Source: an uncultured Lachnospiraceae bacterium
Lineage (GTDB): Bacteria; Bacillota; Clostridia; Lachnospirales; Lachnospiraceae
NCBI GenBank assembly: GCA_947167155.1
Contig: CAMVHB010000006.1
Coordinates: 1-64,000, forward strand
DNA length: 64,000 nt
Reading direction: 5' to 3'
A program made the position numbers and the translations under genes. Each line of letters opens with the position of its first letter. Positions within the stretch are counted from its first letter, which is position 1. The notes beneath the pieces are model-generated. The model saw nothing but the letters and a program-made list of their open reading frames with translations, had not been told where the DNA came from and ran no database searches. This document shows, in pieces, positions 50,418-61,826 of the stretch.

Positions 50418-50965
50418 TCATTCAGTGCCGCGATAGCCTGTCTCTCCGCCTCCTGATCCTTTTTCATGCAGCAGTTCTTGTATTTTTTGCCGGAACCGCA
50501 GGGGCAGGGATCGTTTCTGCCTATCTTCTTTCCCTCTCTCCTTAAGGTGTGGGACTTCTTCTCCTCAAGATAAAGTTCCTTCCTGGTATCCTCATCATAA
50601 ATCGAGTCCCATTCCGGGAGGGTATAGAGCCACTCGGCTCCCGCCTTTACCATGTTCTTGTAAAGCTTTCCGGTATCGAAACAAAGGGCGACCTCAGTGT
50701 TTTCATCCATGGTCTCGATCGGATTTTTTTCCTTGAGGCTTTCATTTATTCCGTCAAGAAAGCCTGTCATTAAAAATACCGATGTATCAAACTTCTGTGC
50801 AAGCTCCTTCACAGTTCCCTTTACAACCTCATTCGGGTCTTTCAGTATCTGCGAGTAAATCTCTTTTTCCTTCGGGAAGTATTCACCGTTCCAGAGGGCA
50901 TTCAGCTCCTCCTTTGTAGCATTCTCGTTATAGGCCTTCTCTGTCCATTCGGAAAGTAATGACAT
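50414..50965 (-). CDS. SEC-C metal-binding motif protein
   Basis: C-terminal [21 protein letters not shown]; start trimmed to MSLLSEW with GTGAGG SD. Confidence 0.88.
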   Translation of the reverse strand: MSLLSEWTEKAYNENATKEELNALWNGEYFPKEKEIYSQILKDPNEVVKGTVKELAQKFDTSVFLMTGFLDGINESLKEKNPIETMDENTEVALCFDTGKLYKNMVKAGAEWLYTLPEWDSIYDEDTRKELYLEEKKSHTLRREGKKIGRNDPCPCGSGKKYKNCCMKKDQEAERQAIAALND

Positions 50966-50990
50966 ATCATACCTCACTCTTCTATTTTCT

Positions 50991-51019
50991 TTGACACATG
51001 AAGATTCTTCAGTCATAAT
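50991..51019 (+). promoter_or_regulatory. Predicted promoter for the 51079 gene
   Basis: TTGACA-N17-CATAAT. Confidence 0.6.
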
Positions 51020-51036
51020 GGCTAATGCGGTTTTGC

Positions 51037-51065
51037 ATATTAGCATATAGATAGACAAAAAGCAA
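51037..51065 (-). promoter_or_regulatory. Predicted promoter for the SEC-C gene
   Basis: TTGCTT-N17-TAATAT with TGC extended -10. Confidence 0.6.
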
Positions 51066-51078
51066 AGGATTTCACAAA

Positions 51079-51411
51079 ATGAAGGAAAAAGTAAGAAGGA
51101 TAGTCGCTCTCATCGGTATAATCGTTCTCGTCGGAATGTATGTATTCACAGTCATCGCAGCCATCATGGACAATCCCGCGACAATGAAGATCCTCGCGGT
51201 CTCAATAGCGCTTACGATCATCATCCCGATCATCCTCTATGTTCTCTCTATCTTCCTTCGCGGCGGAAAAGAGGATGTCCTCACCGCATCCCTCAGGAAC
51301 CACAGCGTTGAAGAGGGCTATGACAGAAATTCCACAAATGCCCCTGACATTGATATCGAAAAAAAGGCAATGACAAAGGTTCAGCCGGAGGCAGAAAGCA
51401 AGGAATCATAA
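51079..51411 (+). CDS. Small membrane protein, two predicted TM helices
   Basis: 110 aa, hydrophobic [26 protein letters not shown] and [30 protein letters not shown] 9 nt upstream. Confidence 0.75.
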   Translation: MKEKVRRIVALIGIIVLVGMYVFTVIAAIMDNPATMKILAVSIALTIIIPIILYVLSIFLRGGKEDVLTASLRNHSVEEGYDRNSTNAPDIDIEKKAMTKVQPEAESKES

Positions 51412-53414
51412 TAATCTTTTACTATCTTTAATTCCGAAATTGTCATCTCGTGCTCTGAGAAGCGCGCCTTCATTACCGTATCCAGAACCTCATCCGGGAT
51501 CTTCGTCTTTATCACCCTGAATTTTCTCCGGTGCTTTATTGCCCTGTAATACTTTAAGATCCTCTTCTTTGCACTTCCTCTCTTAAGATTCCCCCTGTAT
51601 ATCCTGATCCCGAGAAATACAGAAACAAGAAAAACCGTAATGGCTATAGCAAGGGCGATGATAACTGTCCAGGCTATCCTTCCTCTTTCTGCCATTCTTT
51701 GATCGTATTCAGCCTGACCGTTTGATACCGGCTCCTTGTCCTTGTTTTCATCAGAGGATGTTTCCTCATCATCTTCATCATCCTCTTCCTCATCCTCAGT
51801 ATCATCCATATCGGAGTCATCAACCTCGCCCGAGGGATTTATATCTTCGTATTGTCCGGGGCTTTGAGCACTTGCTGTGGAAGAAGATCGGGATAGATCA
51901 GCAGGTGTTGCGTCAAGTATCCTCCAAAGATCGGAATCAAAATCATAATATTCACACCACGCATGACCATCGTCGCCCTTGATCTCTATTTTTCCGTCAG
52001 CTCCTGCCTCACGTTCCGTGATCATATATCCCGTGACAAAGCGGGCGGGAAGTCCCTGCATCCGAAGAAGAAGAGTCGCTGCAGTTGCGAAATGGATGCA
52101 GTAGCCCCTCTTTGATACATTGAGGAAATAGTCAGCTATATCGGCTTCGACCGGCGGCTTTTCAATCCCTTTATCATAGACCGCTGCCTTTGATACATAT
52201 TCCTTTACGGTGTTTGCAGCGATCTCACTCGAGTTGATCTCATTCGAGTTCAAAAAGGCTATCAGCCTTTCAATATCACCTCTTTCACCGGGTGCACCGG
52301 CTCTTGGATAGCTGTATGTACCATCTGAAAGAGCATCTTCCAGTCTCCTTTGAACTCTTTCTCTAATCCTTACGGTAAGAGTGTCTGATATGTCTGAAAG
52401 TGCATCACCTGTTACATCAGAAACACTTATCAATCTGTCATAGCTTATACTGTCCTCTGTTTCAGGAGCTTTTGCCCAGCCCCTGCCGTCATAGTCGGTA
52501 TATTCATTTATCTTTATATAGGCAGGATAGCTTTCCGGCGGTTCCATCTTCATAACGGAACTATTGTTACGAAGGAGCGCTCCACCTGAGACATCGGCAT
52601 ATTTTTCATCCCCTACCCAGGCATAGATGTTTGAGGATTCATCTCCGAACATGAGATTTCCGGTATTAACATCCACATAGAAGCCGGTGTGGTCGAGGAT
52701 AAAGTCCTCAAGAGAAAGGCGGGCCTTCTTCACATTCTCATTCTGTACATATGTCGTCGGCTTGATCACTGCATTCAGGATCAAAGACAATACCAAAAAT
52801 ATCAAAGCGGAAATTATGGCAGGTCTTGGTGCTCCATACCCTACGTGGATAAGCCCTCGTCTTTCTATCAAAAGGACTGCTGACATCATTATCATAAGCA
52901 TGAAGGAAAACGGGTCGATGAACTCAGGTGAAAAGCATATCGAAACCGCAAGCACCGCGATCGAAAACATCAACGAAAATATTGAAGGGAGAGCGAATAA
53001 TATCACCGCCGCAGTGATCATTGAAAAAAAGATCACAAAACAGATAATAAAAAGATCCGGTGAAACCGAAAAGCCATAATTCTGTATGAGAGAGGGGTCT
53101 CCCATATAGGATGCATAAAGAGGCAGGAAGGTACTGCCGGCGCTCTCAAGAAAATCCTTTCGCCTGATGATCACAAAAAGAACGAGTGCAGCAAGAGAAA
53201 GCCAGAAGAATATTTTTTTCTTTTTCAGCAGAAAAAAGAATGAAAAAAGCGCTGCAGAGATGATGGCAGCCGGAAGGATCATCAAAGGTCTGATATCAGG
53301 AAGAAAGCTCTTGAGATATGAAAAAGTAACCCCGAGTGCTAAAAAAAGTGTAAACAAAAACGCCCGAAGAAAGGTGAAAAACATTTCGGTTATTTTATTA
53401 TCATTAAGAGACAT
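51381..53414 (-). CDS. Transglutaminase-like (TgpA-type) membrane protein
   Basis: Multi-TM N-terminus, KRGYCIHFATAATLLLRMQGLPARFVTGYM, DDGHAWCEYYDFDSDLWRILDATP, acidic linker, C-terminal TM. Confidence 0.93.
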   Translation of the reverse strand: MSLNDNKITEMFFTFLRAFLFTLFLALGVTFSYLKSFLPDIRPLMILPAAIISAALFSFFFLLKKKKIFFWLSLAALVLFVIIRRKDFLESAGSTFLPLYASYMGDPSLIQNYGFSVSPDLFIICFVIFFSMITAAVILFALPSIFSLMFSIAVLAVSICFSPEFIDPFSFMLMIMMSAVLLIERRGLIHVGYGAPRPAIISALIFLVLSLILNAVIKPTTYVQNENVKKARLSLEDFILDHTGFYVDVNTGNLMFGDESSNIYAWVGDEKYADVSGGALLRNNSSVMKMEPPESYPAYIKINEYTDYDGRGWAKAPETEDSISYDRLISVSDVTGDALSDISDTLTVRIRERVQRRLEDALSDGTYSYPRAGAPGERGDIERLIAFLNSNEINSSEIAANTVKEYVSKAAVYDKGIEKPPVEADIADYFLNVSKRGYCIHFATAATLLLRMQGLPARFVTGYMITEREAGADGKIEIKGDDGHAWCEYYDFDSDLWRILDATPADLSRSSSTASAQSPGQYEDINPSGEVDDSDMDDTEDEEEDDEDDEETSSDENKDKEPVSNGQAEYDQRMAERGRIAWTVIIALAIAITVFLVSVFLGIRIYRGNLKRGSAKKRILKYYRAIKHRRKFRVIKTKIPDEVLDTVMKARFSEHEMTISELKIVKDYYDSLLSASG

Positions 53415-54342
53415 GATAATGCCACCCCCTTCCTGAAAAATCCGCGTTCTCCAGCGAGGAAGTGTTTTCTACAAATGGCAGTCGAAGGATAAGGCAGAAA
53501 AAATTCCTTATATCTTCATCTGTCTCAATATGCCTTTCATTCTTTTCATTATCCGAATAATAGATACAGGTAGAGACAAGCCCCTTCTCCTTGAGATCGG
53601 TAAGCAGCCAAAGAAGGTGTGAAAACATGAGATCCCTCTTGTCCCTGTCCTCATCGATATCAAAGGTGATCACGATCTCCTTTAATGCCCTCTCCTGAGC
53701 TTCTTTTACGAGAAGAGAGCCATCCTTTGATTTCGCGGAAAGCTTCCAGTGTATGTCAGTTACAGGATCGCCGGGCTTGTAATTTTTTATCTCATAGGCG
53801 CTTGCAGCCCCGCCCCCGGGCTTTTTCACATAGGCCGAATTCAATATCTCTGAAAAATCCATGGGCTTTTCGATCTTCTTTTTTTTTGGAAACGCAAAAA
53901 AGAATTCAGCCCGGGGAGCTTTCACCGGCAAACGAAAGAGAGAAAGCGGATCCAAAACACCGGGCTTTGAGAGTATTACACCATAGGCTCCGCAGTGCTT
54001 CGGAATATATAAAAGACTATCCTGACCGTTTTTTAAGCTTTTTTCGACAGTTTCACCTGATGCCATATCCACCACATAAAGCGTAGCGGAAAAAAGAGAT
54101 GAAAGCTCATCACTTGACCGTACTAGAATGCTTATTTCCTCACTGTCTTTGGGGTAGATAAAGGACTTAAAGGAAAAGCTCACATCTATCCTTTTTTTGA
54201 TCAGGAGACATGAAAGAAGGCTTATAAATGGCAGCGCTATGATGATGATGAGAAGAAAAAGAGAAAGCCAGCCGGGATACTCAAGATACAACACGAGTAT
54301 CAGAATGATAATAAAGATATATGCTACCCTTCGAAAAAGCAT
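53404..54342 (-). CDS. DUF58 domain protein
   Basis: Two N-terminal TMs; EIKNYKPGDPVTDIHWKLSAKSKDGSLLVKE typical DUF58 motif. Confidence 0.93.
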   Translation of the reverse strand: MLFRRVAYIFIIILILVLYLEYPGWLSLFLLIIIIALPFISLLSCLLIKKRIDVSFSFKSFIYPKDSEEISILVRSSDELSSLFSATLYVVDMASGETVEKSLKNGQDSLLYIPKHCGAYGVILSKPGVLDPLSLFRLPVKAPRAEFFFAFPKKKKIEKPMDFSEILNSAYVKKPGGGAASAYEIKNYKPGDPVTDIHWKLSAKSKDGSLLVKEAQERALKEIVITFDIDEDRDKRDLMFSHLLWLLTDLKEKGLVSTCIYYSDNEKNERHIETDEDIRNFFCLILRLPFVENTSSLENADFSGRGWHYHVS

Positions 54343-54348
54343 AGCCTG

Positions 54349-55275
54349 TCAGACCTTTGGAGCCGGAACTCTCTCAAACACGCTCTCGATCACCTTCCTG
54401 CCCGCCTTTATCCGATCCTCTGCATGATCGGGAAGGATCCTGTGAGCGACCGCGGGAATGAGTACCTTTCTGACATCGGAGGGTGCCACAAAATCACGGC
54501 CATAAAGGAAAGCAACTGCCTTTGAAAGCGAGGTAAGAGAAAGAGTCGCCCGGGGCGATGCGCCGCGAATGACGTTTTCATGCTCCCGGGTAGATCGGAC
54601 AAGCGAGATTATATAATTTGAGATATCCGGATGAACAAAGACATTCGAAACTGCATTTTGCATCAGAAGGATAGTATCCTTTGATACGACAGGCTTTACG
54701 TCATCAAGAGGATTTACCCCCTGCCTTCTCTTCAGAAGTTCTCTCTCTGCTTCAAGAGATGGGTAACCTATGGTAAGACGCATCGCAAACCTGTCAACCT
54801 CAGAGTCCGGAAGAAACTGCGTTCCGGCGGCACCTGTGGGATTCTGGGTAGCAATGACGATAAAGGGAGAAGGCAGCTGATGCGTGATCCCGTCGACAGT
54901 TACCTGTCCTTCCTCCATGGCTTCAAGAAGGGCGGCCTGGGTACGTGATGTAGCCCGGTTCAGCTCGTCAGCAAGGAAAAGGTTTGCAAAAACAGCACCT
55001 TTGGTGAATTCAAAGGTGCCTGTGTCCTTTTTGTAAACAGAGAATCCGGTGATGTCGGAGGGGAGCACGTCAGGATTGAACTGCACTCTTCCGTAGTCAA
55101 GGGACATCGCCTTTGAAAAGGCAAGCGCTATGGTAGTCTTTCCGACTCCCGGGATATCCTCTATCAGGATGTGGCCGTTTGCCAGAATTGCTGAAAGGCA
55201 GAGAACCAGAACTTCATCCTTCCCGGAAACCGCTTTTTTTACTTCTGAAAGTATCTTGTCACAGGTAGGATTCAT
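54349..55275 (-). CDS. MoxR family AAA+ ATPase
   Basis: GHILIEDIPGVGKTTIALAFSKAM, RVQFNPDVLPSDITG, FVIATQNPTGAAGTQFLPDSEVDRFAMRL. Confidence 0.96.
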   Translation of the reverse strand: MNPTCDKILSEVKKAVSGKDEVLVLCLSAILANGHILIEDIPGVGKTTIALAFSKAMSLDYGRVQFNPDVLPSDITGFSVYKKDTGTFEFTKGAVFANLFLADELNRATSRTQAALLEAMEEGQVTVDGITHQLPSPFIVIATQNPTGAAGTQFLPDSEVDRFAMRLTIGYPSLEAERELLKRRQGVNPLDDVKPVVSKDTILLMQNAVSNVFVHPDISNYIISLVRSTREHENVIRGASPRATLSLTSLSKAVAFLYGRDFVAPSDVRKVLIPAVAHRILPDHAEDRIKAGRKVIESVFERVPAPKV

Positions 55276-55276
55276 T

Positions 55277-56557
55277 TTATTTTCTTACGATAATATCCTC
55301 TCTGCCCGGGCCGTTTGAAACCATCTTTATCGGGAAGCCGATATGCTCCTCGATAAAGTTGATATAGTTTCTGCAGTTTTCGGGAAGTTCGTCAAAACTC
55401 TTTATCCCGCGTATATCGCATTTCCAGCCGGGAAGAACCTCGTATACGGGCTTTGCCCTGTGAAGGAGAGGCGTAACAGGGAAGTTTACAGTCTCTTTCC
55501 CGTCGATCTCATAAGCCGTGCATACGGGGATCTCATCAAGATAACCAAGCACATCAAGAACTGTAAGGACCACCTCAGTAGCCCCCTGCAGGCGGCAGCC
55601 GTATTTTGAAGCAACGCAGTCATACCAGCCCATACGTCTCGGGCGTCCGGTAGTCGCGCCGTATTCGCCGCCGTCTCCGCCTCTCCTGCGAAGCTCATCA
55701 GCAGCGGTTTCATCAAGTATCTCACTTACGAAATCACCTGCACCGACGGCAGATGAATAAGCCTTCGTAACGGCAATTATCTCTTTGATCTCATAAGGCG
55801 GAATGCCTGCTCCCACAGCACCGTAAGCCGCAAGCGTGGAGGATGAAGTCACCATAGGATATATACCGTGGTCGGTATCCTTCATCGTACCAAGCTGTCC
55901 CTCAAGAAGGACGTTCTTCCCTTCCTTCAAGGCATCATAAAGATACAGTGAAACATCGCCCACATAGGGCTTTACCATATCACGATATTCGTGAAGAGTC
56001 GAAAGAAGCTCTTCCTTCACAAGAAGCGGCTTGTCATAAAGGTTTTTGAGAATCGAATTTTTAAGGACTATTATCTTGTCAAGCCTTTCATTCAGCACAT
56101 CATCATCAAAGAGCTCGCAGACCTGAATACCTACTTTAGCATATTTGTCTGAATAAAAAGGAGCTATCCCTGATTTTGTGGAGCCAAAGGATGCCTTTCC
56201 GAGCCTCTCCTCCTCATATGCGTCAAAAAGCACATGGTAAGGCATCACGACCTGCGCTCTGTCTGAGATCATGAGGTTTGGTGCGGGAACGCCCTCTTTC
56301 TCGATATCTTTTATTTCATTGAATAATTTCGGGATATCAAGAGCCATGCCGTTTCCGATGATGTTCATTATATTCTGGTGGAATACTCCGGACGGGAGGG
56401 TGTGAAGCGCGAATTTGCCGTAATTGTTCACTATAGTGTGACCGGCATTTGCGCCGCCCTGAAAACGGATGACAATGTCCGCCTTTTCAGCGAGCATATC
56501 CGTGATCTTTCCTTTTCCTTCGTCTCCCCAGTTTGCTCCAACTACCGCTCTTACCAT
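55277..56557 (-). CDS. purA: Adenylosuccinate synthetase
   Basis: VRAVVGANWGDEGKGKITDMLAEKADIVIRFQGGANAGHTIV. Confidence 0.97.
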   Translation of the reverse strand: MVRAVVGANWGDEGKGKITDMLAEKADIVIRFQGGANAGHTIVNNYGKFALHTLPSGVFHQNIMNIIGNGMALDIPKLFNEIKDIEKEGVPAPNLMISDRAQVVMPYHVLFDAYEEERLGKASFGSTKSGIAPFYSDKYAKVGIQVCELFDDDVLNERLDKIIVLKNSILKNLYDKPLLVKEELLSTLHEYRDMVKPYVGDVSLYLYDALKEGKNVLLEGQLGTMKDTDHGIYPMVTSSSTLAAYGAVGAGIPPYEIKEIIAVTKAYSSAVGAGDFVSEILDETAADELRRRGGDGGEYGATTGRPRRMGWYDCVASKYGCRLQGATEVVLTVLDVLGYLDEIPVCTAYEIDGKETVNFPVTPLLHRAKPVYEVLPGWKCDIRGIKSFDELPENCRNYINFIEEHIGFPIKMVSNGPGREDIIVRK

Positions 56558-56608
56558 TTTTTCACTCTCCTGATATCTTATTCTTACAAAAGTATCATAA
56601 AAACCCGC

Positions 56609-57496
56609 TTAAACAGGGCACTCTCCTATCTCTGAAAGGAAGCTCTTTGAAACAGTAAGTGCAAGGCTTCCGGGACCTATGTGGCAGGCTATTGAAAGCG
56701 CAAGCGGATCAATTGTTATCGGCCTGTCATAGGAAAACCGTTCTTTAACCTCTTCCCTGAAGATCTCTGCCTCTTTCCGGTTCTGAGTATGAGCAATGGA
56801 AAGGATGCAGTTTTTTGCCTCCTTATCGCCAAATTCGCTGAGATCCTTTTCGATCCTGTCCATCATTACCGATTTTGCCTGGGCAAGGGTCCTCACTTTT
56901 GCGAAGGAATCAAGCTTGTCTCCCTGGATCTGAAGTACCGGCTTGATATGGAAAAGAGTGCCAAGCGCAGCGACTGCGGGAGTGATCCTTCCGCCCTTCT
57001 TCAGATATTCAATGGTATCGACCATGATGTAGATATGGGACTCTGCTTGAGTCTTTTCAAGATAATCCTTGATTTCCTTTGCACCTTTTCCCTCATCCGC
57101 CATTTTCTTGGCTTCATAGGCGGAAAGCTTCTGCGTGACTGAGATCCTTCTGTTGTTTACCACCTGGACCCTGCCGTCAAAGTCCTCTGCTATCATCGCT
57201 GCTGTCTCGCAGGAGCTTGAAAGACCTGATGACATTGGAATATAGACTATCTCATCATAGGTCTTAAGTATCTCGTTCCATTTGTCCATCACATCGCCAA
57301 CGAGGGGCATAGATGTCGTGATCTTTGAATCAGAAGCCTGCTTCTCATAAAACTCATCATGTGTCAGGTCTACGCTTTCATAAAAAAGCTGGTCGTTGAT
57401 ATAAAAGGGCATCGGCTGGATGAAGATGCCTGTCTTTTCTGACTCCTCCTTCAAAATGCCGCTGTTTGTATCGGCTATTATCGCTGTTTTTCCCAT
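56609..57496 (-). CDS. DegV family fatty acid-binding protein
   Basis: TAIIADTNSGI, YIPMSSGLSSSCETA, HIGPGSLAL; start trimmed to MGKTA with GGAGG SD. Confidence 0.93.
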   Translation of the reverse strand: MGKTAIIADTNSGILKEESEKTGIFIQPMPFYINDQLFYESVDLTHDEFYEKQASDSKITTSMPLVGDVMDKWNEILKTYDEIVYIPMSSGLSSSCETAAMIAEDFDGRVQVVNNRRISVTQKLSAYEAKKMADEGKGAKEIKDYLEKTQAESHIYIMVDTIEYLKKGGRITPAVAALGTLFHIKPVLQIQGDKLDSFAKVRTLAQAKSVMMDRIEKDLSEFGDKEAKNCILSIAHTQNRKEAEIFREEVKERFSYDRPITIDPLALSIACHIGPGSLALTVSKSFLSEIGECPV

Positions 57497-57528
57497 ATCT
57501 GCCTCCGGATTGATATTATTCATAAAAC

Positions 57529-57570
57529 CGCAACGGGAATTATATTAGCATAATAAAGTGATTCTGTAAA
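57529..57570 (-). promoter_or_regulatory. Predicted degV promoter with extended -10 and ATTCCCGTTGCG start-site motif
   Basis: TTTACA-N17-TAATAT with TGC extended -10, one nt, then ATTCCCGTTGCG (57540 to 57529). Confidence 0.6.
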
Positions 57571-57574
57571 ATGC

Positions 57575-58927
57575 TCAGATTACCTTTCGATAGAGCCACT
57601 TTCCGGAACGGAAGCGTATGAGGAAACAGATGCTTCGAAAGACCCAGTCAATGAACATCCCCATCCATACTCCGAGCAGCCCCATATTGAATACCAGTAC
57701 GAAGATATAGCTCAAAACGACTCTGAAGGCCCACATGGAAATAGAGCTCACTATCATTGTAAACTTCGCATCACCGCCGGCTCGAAGAGCATTTGGAAGC
57801 GTAAATGAGAAGCCCCAGGCCGCAATTGAGAATATGTCAAACCACCTTATGACATTGACGGCTATCGCTGCGGACTCCTGACTCAGTCCAAATGCCGGGA
57901 CTATATAAGGGATCGTAAAGAATAGGGCTGCATTTGTCACGAGAAGTCCTATCCAGGCAACTCCTGTAAGCAGCGCTCCGTAATGCTTTGCGGCATTTCG
58001 CTTCCCGGCTCCGATCAACCGGCCGACAACGGGCATCATGGCAAGCGAGATCGTGCTTCCGGGGATATTGGCAATACCGGTTATTGAATTTGCTACCGCG
58101 TTTGCAGCTATCGAAACAGTGCCGAGCGACGAAACAAGGCTTGAAAGGATGAGCTTTCCGATCTGGAACATGGAATTTTCTATTCCTGATGGCACGCCTA
58201 TCCCGAGTATCCTCTTTACCATCTGCTTTTCAGGCTTTAAGTCACGTATGTGCCTTACCGATAGCTCTCCCTTGTTCCTACGAAGCCTTATGGAAACAAA
58301 GGCAGAGGCAACCACCCGCCCGATAAGGGTCGCAAGTGCTGCTCCTATTACCTCCATATGGAAAACATAGATGAGGAGCCCGTTTCCGACGACATTCATT
58401 ATGTTCATCACAAGCCCGGCCTGCATGGAAACAAAAGAATTGCCCTGCGCCCTGAAAAGTGCCGAACCGGCATTGTATATCCCGAGGAAGGGGAACGAAA
58501 TGGATGTGATCAGAAGATAATGTATGCAGTACTGCATCACTCCCTGATCGATACGCCCGAAAATAAGGGAAAGGATGGGACGGTGAAAGATGATCATTGA
58601 AAGCGCGATCATAGATGATGCAACAATAACAATGAAATACAGCTGCCCTGCGGCCTTTCTTGCATTCTCCCTGTCTTTTCTCCCAAGATACTGGCTGCAT
58701 ACCACAGCTCCGCCTCCTGCAAGAGCCGAGAAAAGCTGGATCAAGAGGTTATTCAGGGAATCAACGAGACCTACGGCGGAAACAGCCTCCTCTCCAACTC
58801 CCGAGACCATGAGGGTATCCATGAAGCCCATGGCAACAGAAAGAAGCTGCTCAATAAGGAGCGGCCAGATCAGGACGAGAAGATCTCGCCGGGAAAAATC
58901 GCTGAATTTTTGGACAGAATGCTTCAT
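57575..58927 (-). CDS. MATE family efflux transporter
   Basis: 450 aa, 12 TM; LIWPLLIEQLLSVAMGFMDTLMVSGVGEEAVSAVGLVDSL. Confidence 0.95.
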   Translation of the reverse strand: MKHSVQKFSDFSRRDLLVLIWPLLIEQLLSVAMGFMDTLMVSGVGEEAVSAVGLVDSLNNLLIQLFSALAGGGAVVCSQYLGRKDRENARKAAGQLYFIVIVASSMIALSMIIFHRPILSLIFGRIDQGVMQYCIHYLLITSISFPFLGIYNAGSALFRAQGNSFVSMQAGLVMNIMNVVGNGLLIYVFHMEVIGAALATLIGRVVASAFVSIRLRRNKGELSVRHIRDLKPEKQMVKRILGIGVPSGIENSMFQIGKLILSSLVSSLGTVSIAANAVANSITGIANIPGSTISLAMMPVVGRLIGAGKRNAAKHYGALLTGVAWIGLLVTNAALFFTIPYIVPAFGLSQESAAIAVNVIRWFDIFSIAAWGFSFTLPNALRAGGDAKFTMIVSSISMWAFRVVLSYIFVLVFNMGLLGVWMGMFIDWVFRSICFLIRFRSGKWLYRKVI

Positions 58928-58960
58928 ATGAGAAAAAATAAAAATCCTTTTCTTTTAAGG

Positions 58961-58989
58961 ATTATTGCAGAAAAATACTGAAAAATCAA
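58961..58989 (-). promoter_or_regulatory. Predicted promoter of the MATE gene
   Basis: TTGATT-N17-AATAAT. Confidence 0.5.
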
Positions 58990-59024
58990 TCCGAATCACT
59001 TGAAAATATTGCCAAAAAACAATA

Positions 59025-59056
59025 GAAAAATCCCCCGGAAAATGATCTCCGGGGGA
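59025..59056 (-). terminator. Rho-independent terminator of groS-groL
   Basis: On minus strand TCCCCCGGA-loop-TCCGGGGGA followed by TTTTTCTATT, 32 nt after the groL stop. Confidence 0.9.
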
Positions 59057-59087
59057 CTTTGAGCAAATATTTATGTAAGTCCTTTGA

Positions 59088-61011
<1,924 letters not shown>

Positions 61012-61043
61012 TTAAGAGCCTCCTTCTATGATCTTGATTTTTG

Positions 61044-61070
61044 TTAGCACTCAATCGAACGGAGTGCTAA
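61044..61070 (-). promoter_or_regulatory. CIRCE operator (HrcA-binding)
   Basis: TTAGCACTC-AATCGAACG-GAGTGCTAA: perfect 9 bp arms with N9 spacer, between groS and its promoter. Confidence 0.98.
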
Positions 61071-61082
61071 TCGACAAAAGAT

Positions 61083-61111
61083 ATAATAGTTTTCCGTTGT
61101 TCAATTTGCAA
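61083..61111 (-). promoter_or_regulatory. Predicted sigmaA promoter of groS-groL
   Basis: TTGCAA-N17-TATTAT immediately upstream of CIRCE. Confidence 0.75.
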
Positions 61112-61153
61112 CCGAAAATGTGCACAAAAAACCTGTGGGACTATTGTGCAGAA

Positions 61154-61825
61154 TTATAGAATAGAATGAAGGACGACTACGAGATTCGCTATTGAATGAC
61201 CGAAGATGGGAACCAGAATATTTCCGGTCTTTTTGTAGGAAAAACCTATTATGATGCCACAGCACAATGCGTAGAGAAACTGCAACAGGTTGAAATGGAA
61301 AAGACCGAAAAGCCCGGCGGAAAGAAAGATCGCTGCTGTCGGATTGATCGCCGCTTCAAAGCTCCTCTGAACTGCTCCCCTGTAAAGAAGCTCCTCAAGG
61401 ACCGGCGAAACCACGACATTTGACATGATCAGAACAAAAAGCTCCCCGCCCAACAGGTCGTTTCTTGCCTCTGAAAAGCCCTCAGTCTGAAGGAAGGGAA
61501 GAAATCTTGTGAAGAGGAGATTCAAGGCTATCGATGAAGCAGCGATGATCGCTATATAAAGTAAGCATATCAAAAACTTCTTTGCTGCTCCTTCACGGAT
61601 AGAAAGCTCTCCCGGTACCGTAAAGGGAAGCATCTTTGCAGTGCGGTAGAAAAAGAAGATAATGAATGGCAAGGTCACGAGGGCTGAGATCAGATTGCAG
61701 AAGGCAGAGCCATGGCTTTCAAGGAGAAAGTCTCTTGTTACAACCCCTGATATCGTATAGACCACGAAATAAAGGCATACAGCCAAAAGGACATTGAGAA
61801 GTGCCCATCTTTTAAGTCCGTCCAT
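61154..61825 (-). CDS. CPBP family intramembrane metalloprotease
   Basis: Multi-TM; EELLYRGAVQRSF and FGLFHFN motifs of CPBP/Abi. Confidence 0.92.
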   Translation of the reverse strand: MDGLKRWALLNVLLAVCLYFVVYTISGVVTRDFLLESHGSAFCNLISALVTLPFIIFFFYRTAKMLPFTVPGELSIREGAAKKFLICLLYIAIIAASSIALNLLFTRFLPFLQTEGFSEARNDLLGGELFVLIMSNVVVSPVLEELLYRGAVQRSFEAAINPTAAIFLSAGLFGLFHFNLLQFLYALCCGIIIGFSYKKTGNILVPIFGHSIANLVVVLHSIL

Positions 61826-61826
61826 A

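Noticed and set aside
51740-51840. Low-complexity acidic repeat-like DNA (runs of GAT/GAA codons)
   Set aside because: Explained by the Asp/Glu-rich linker of the transglutaminase protein; not a DNA repeat element.
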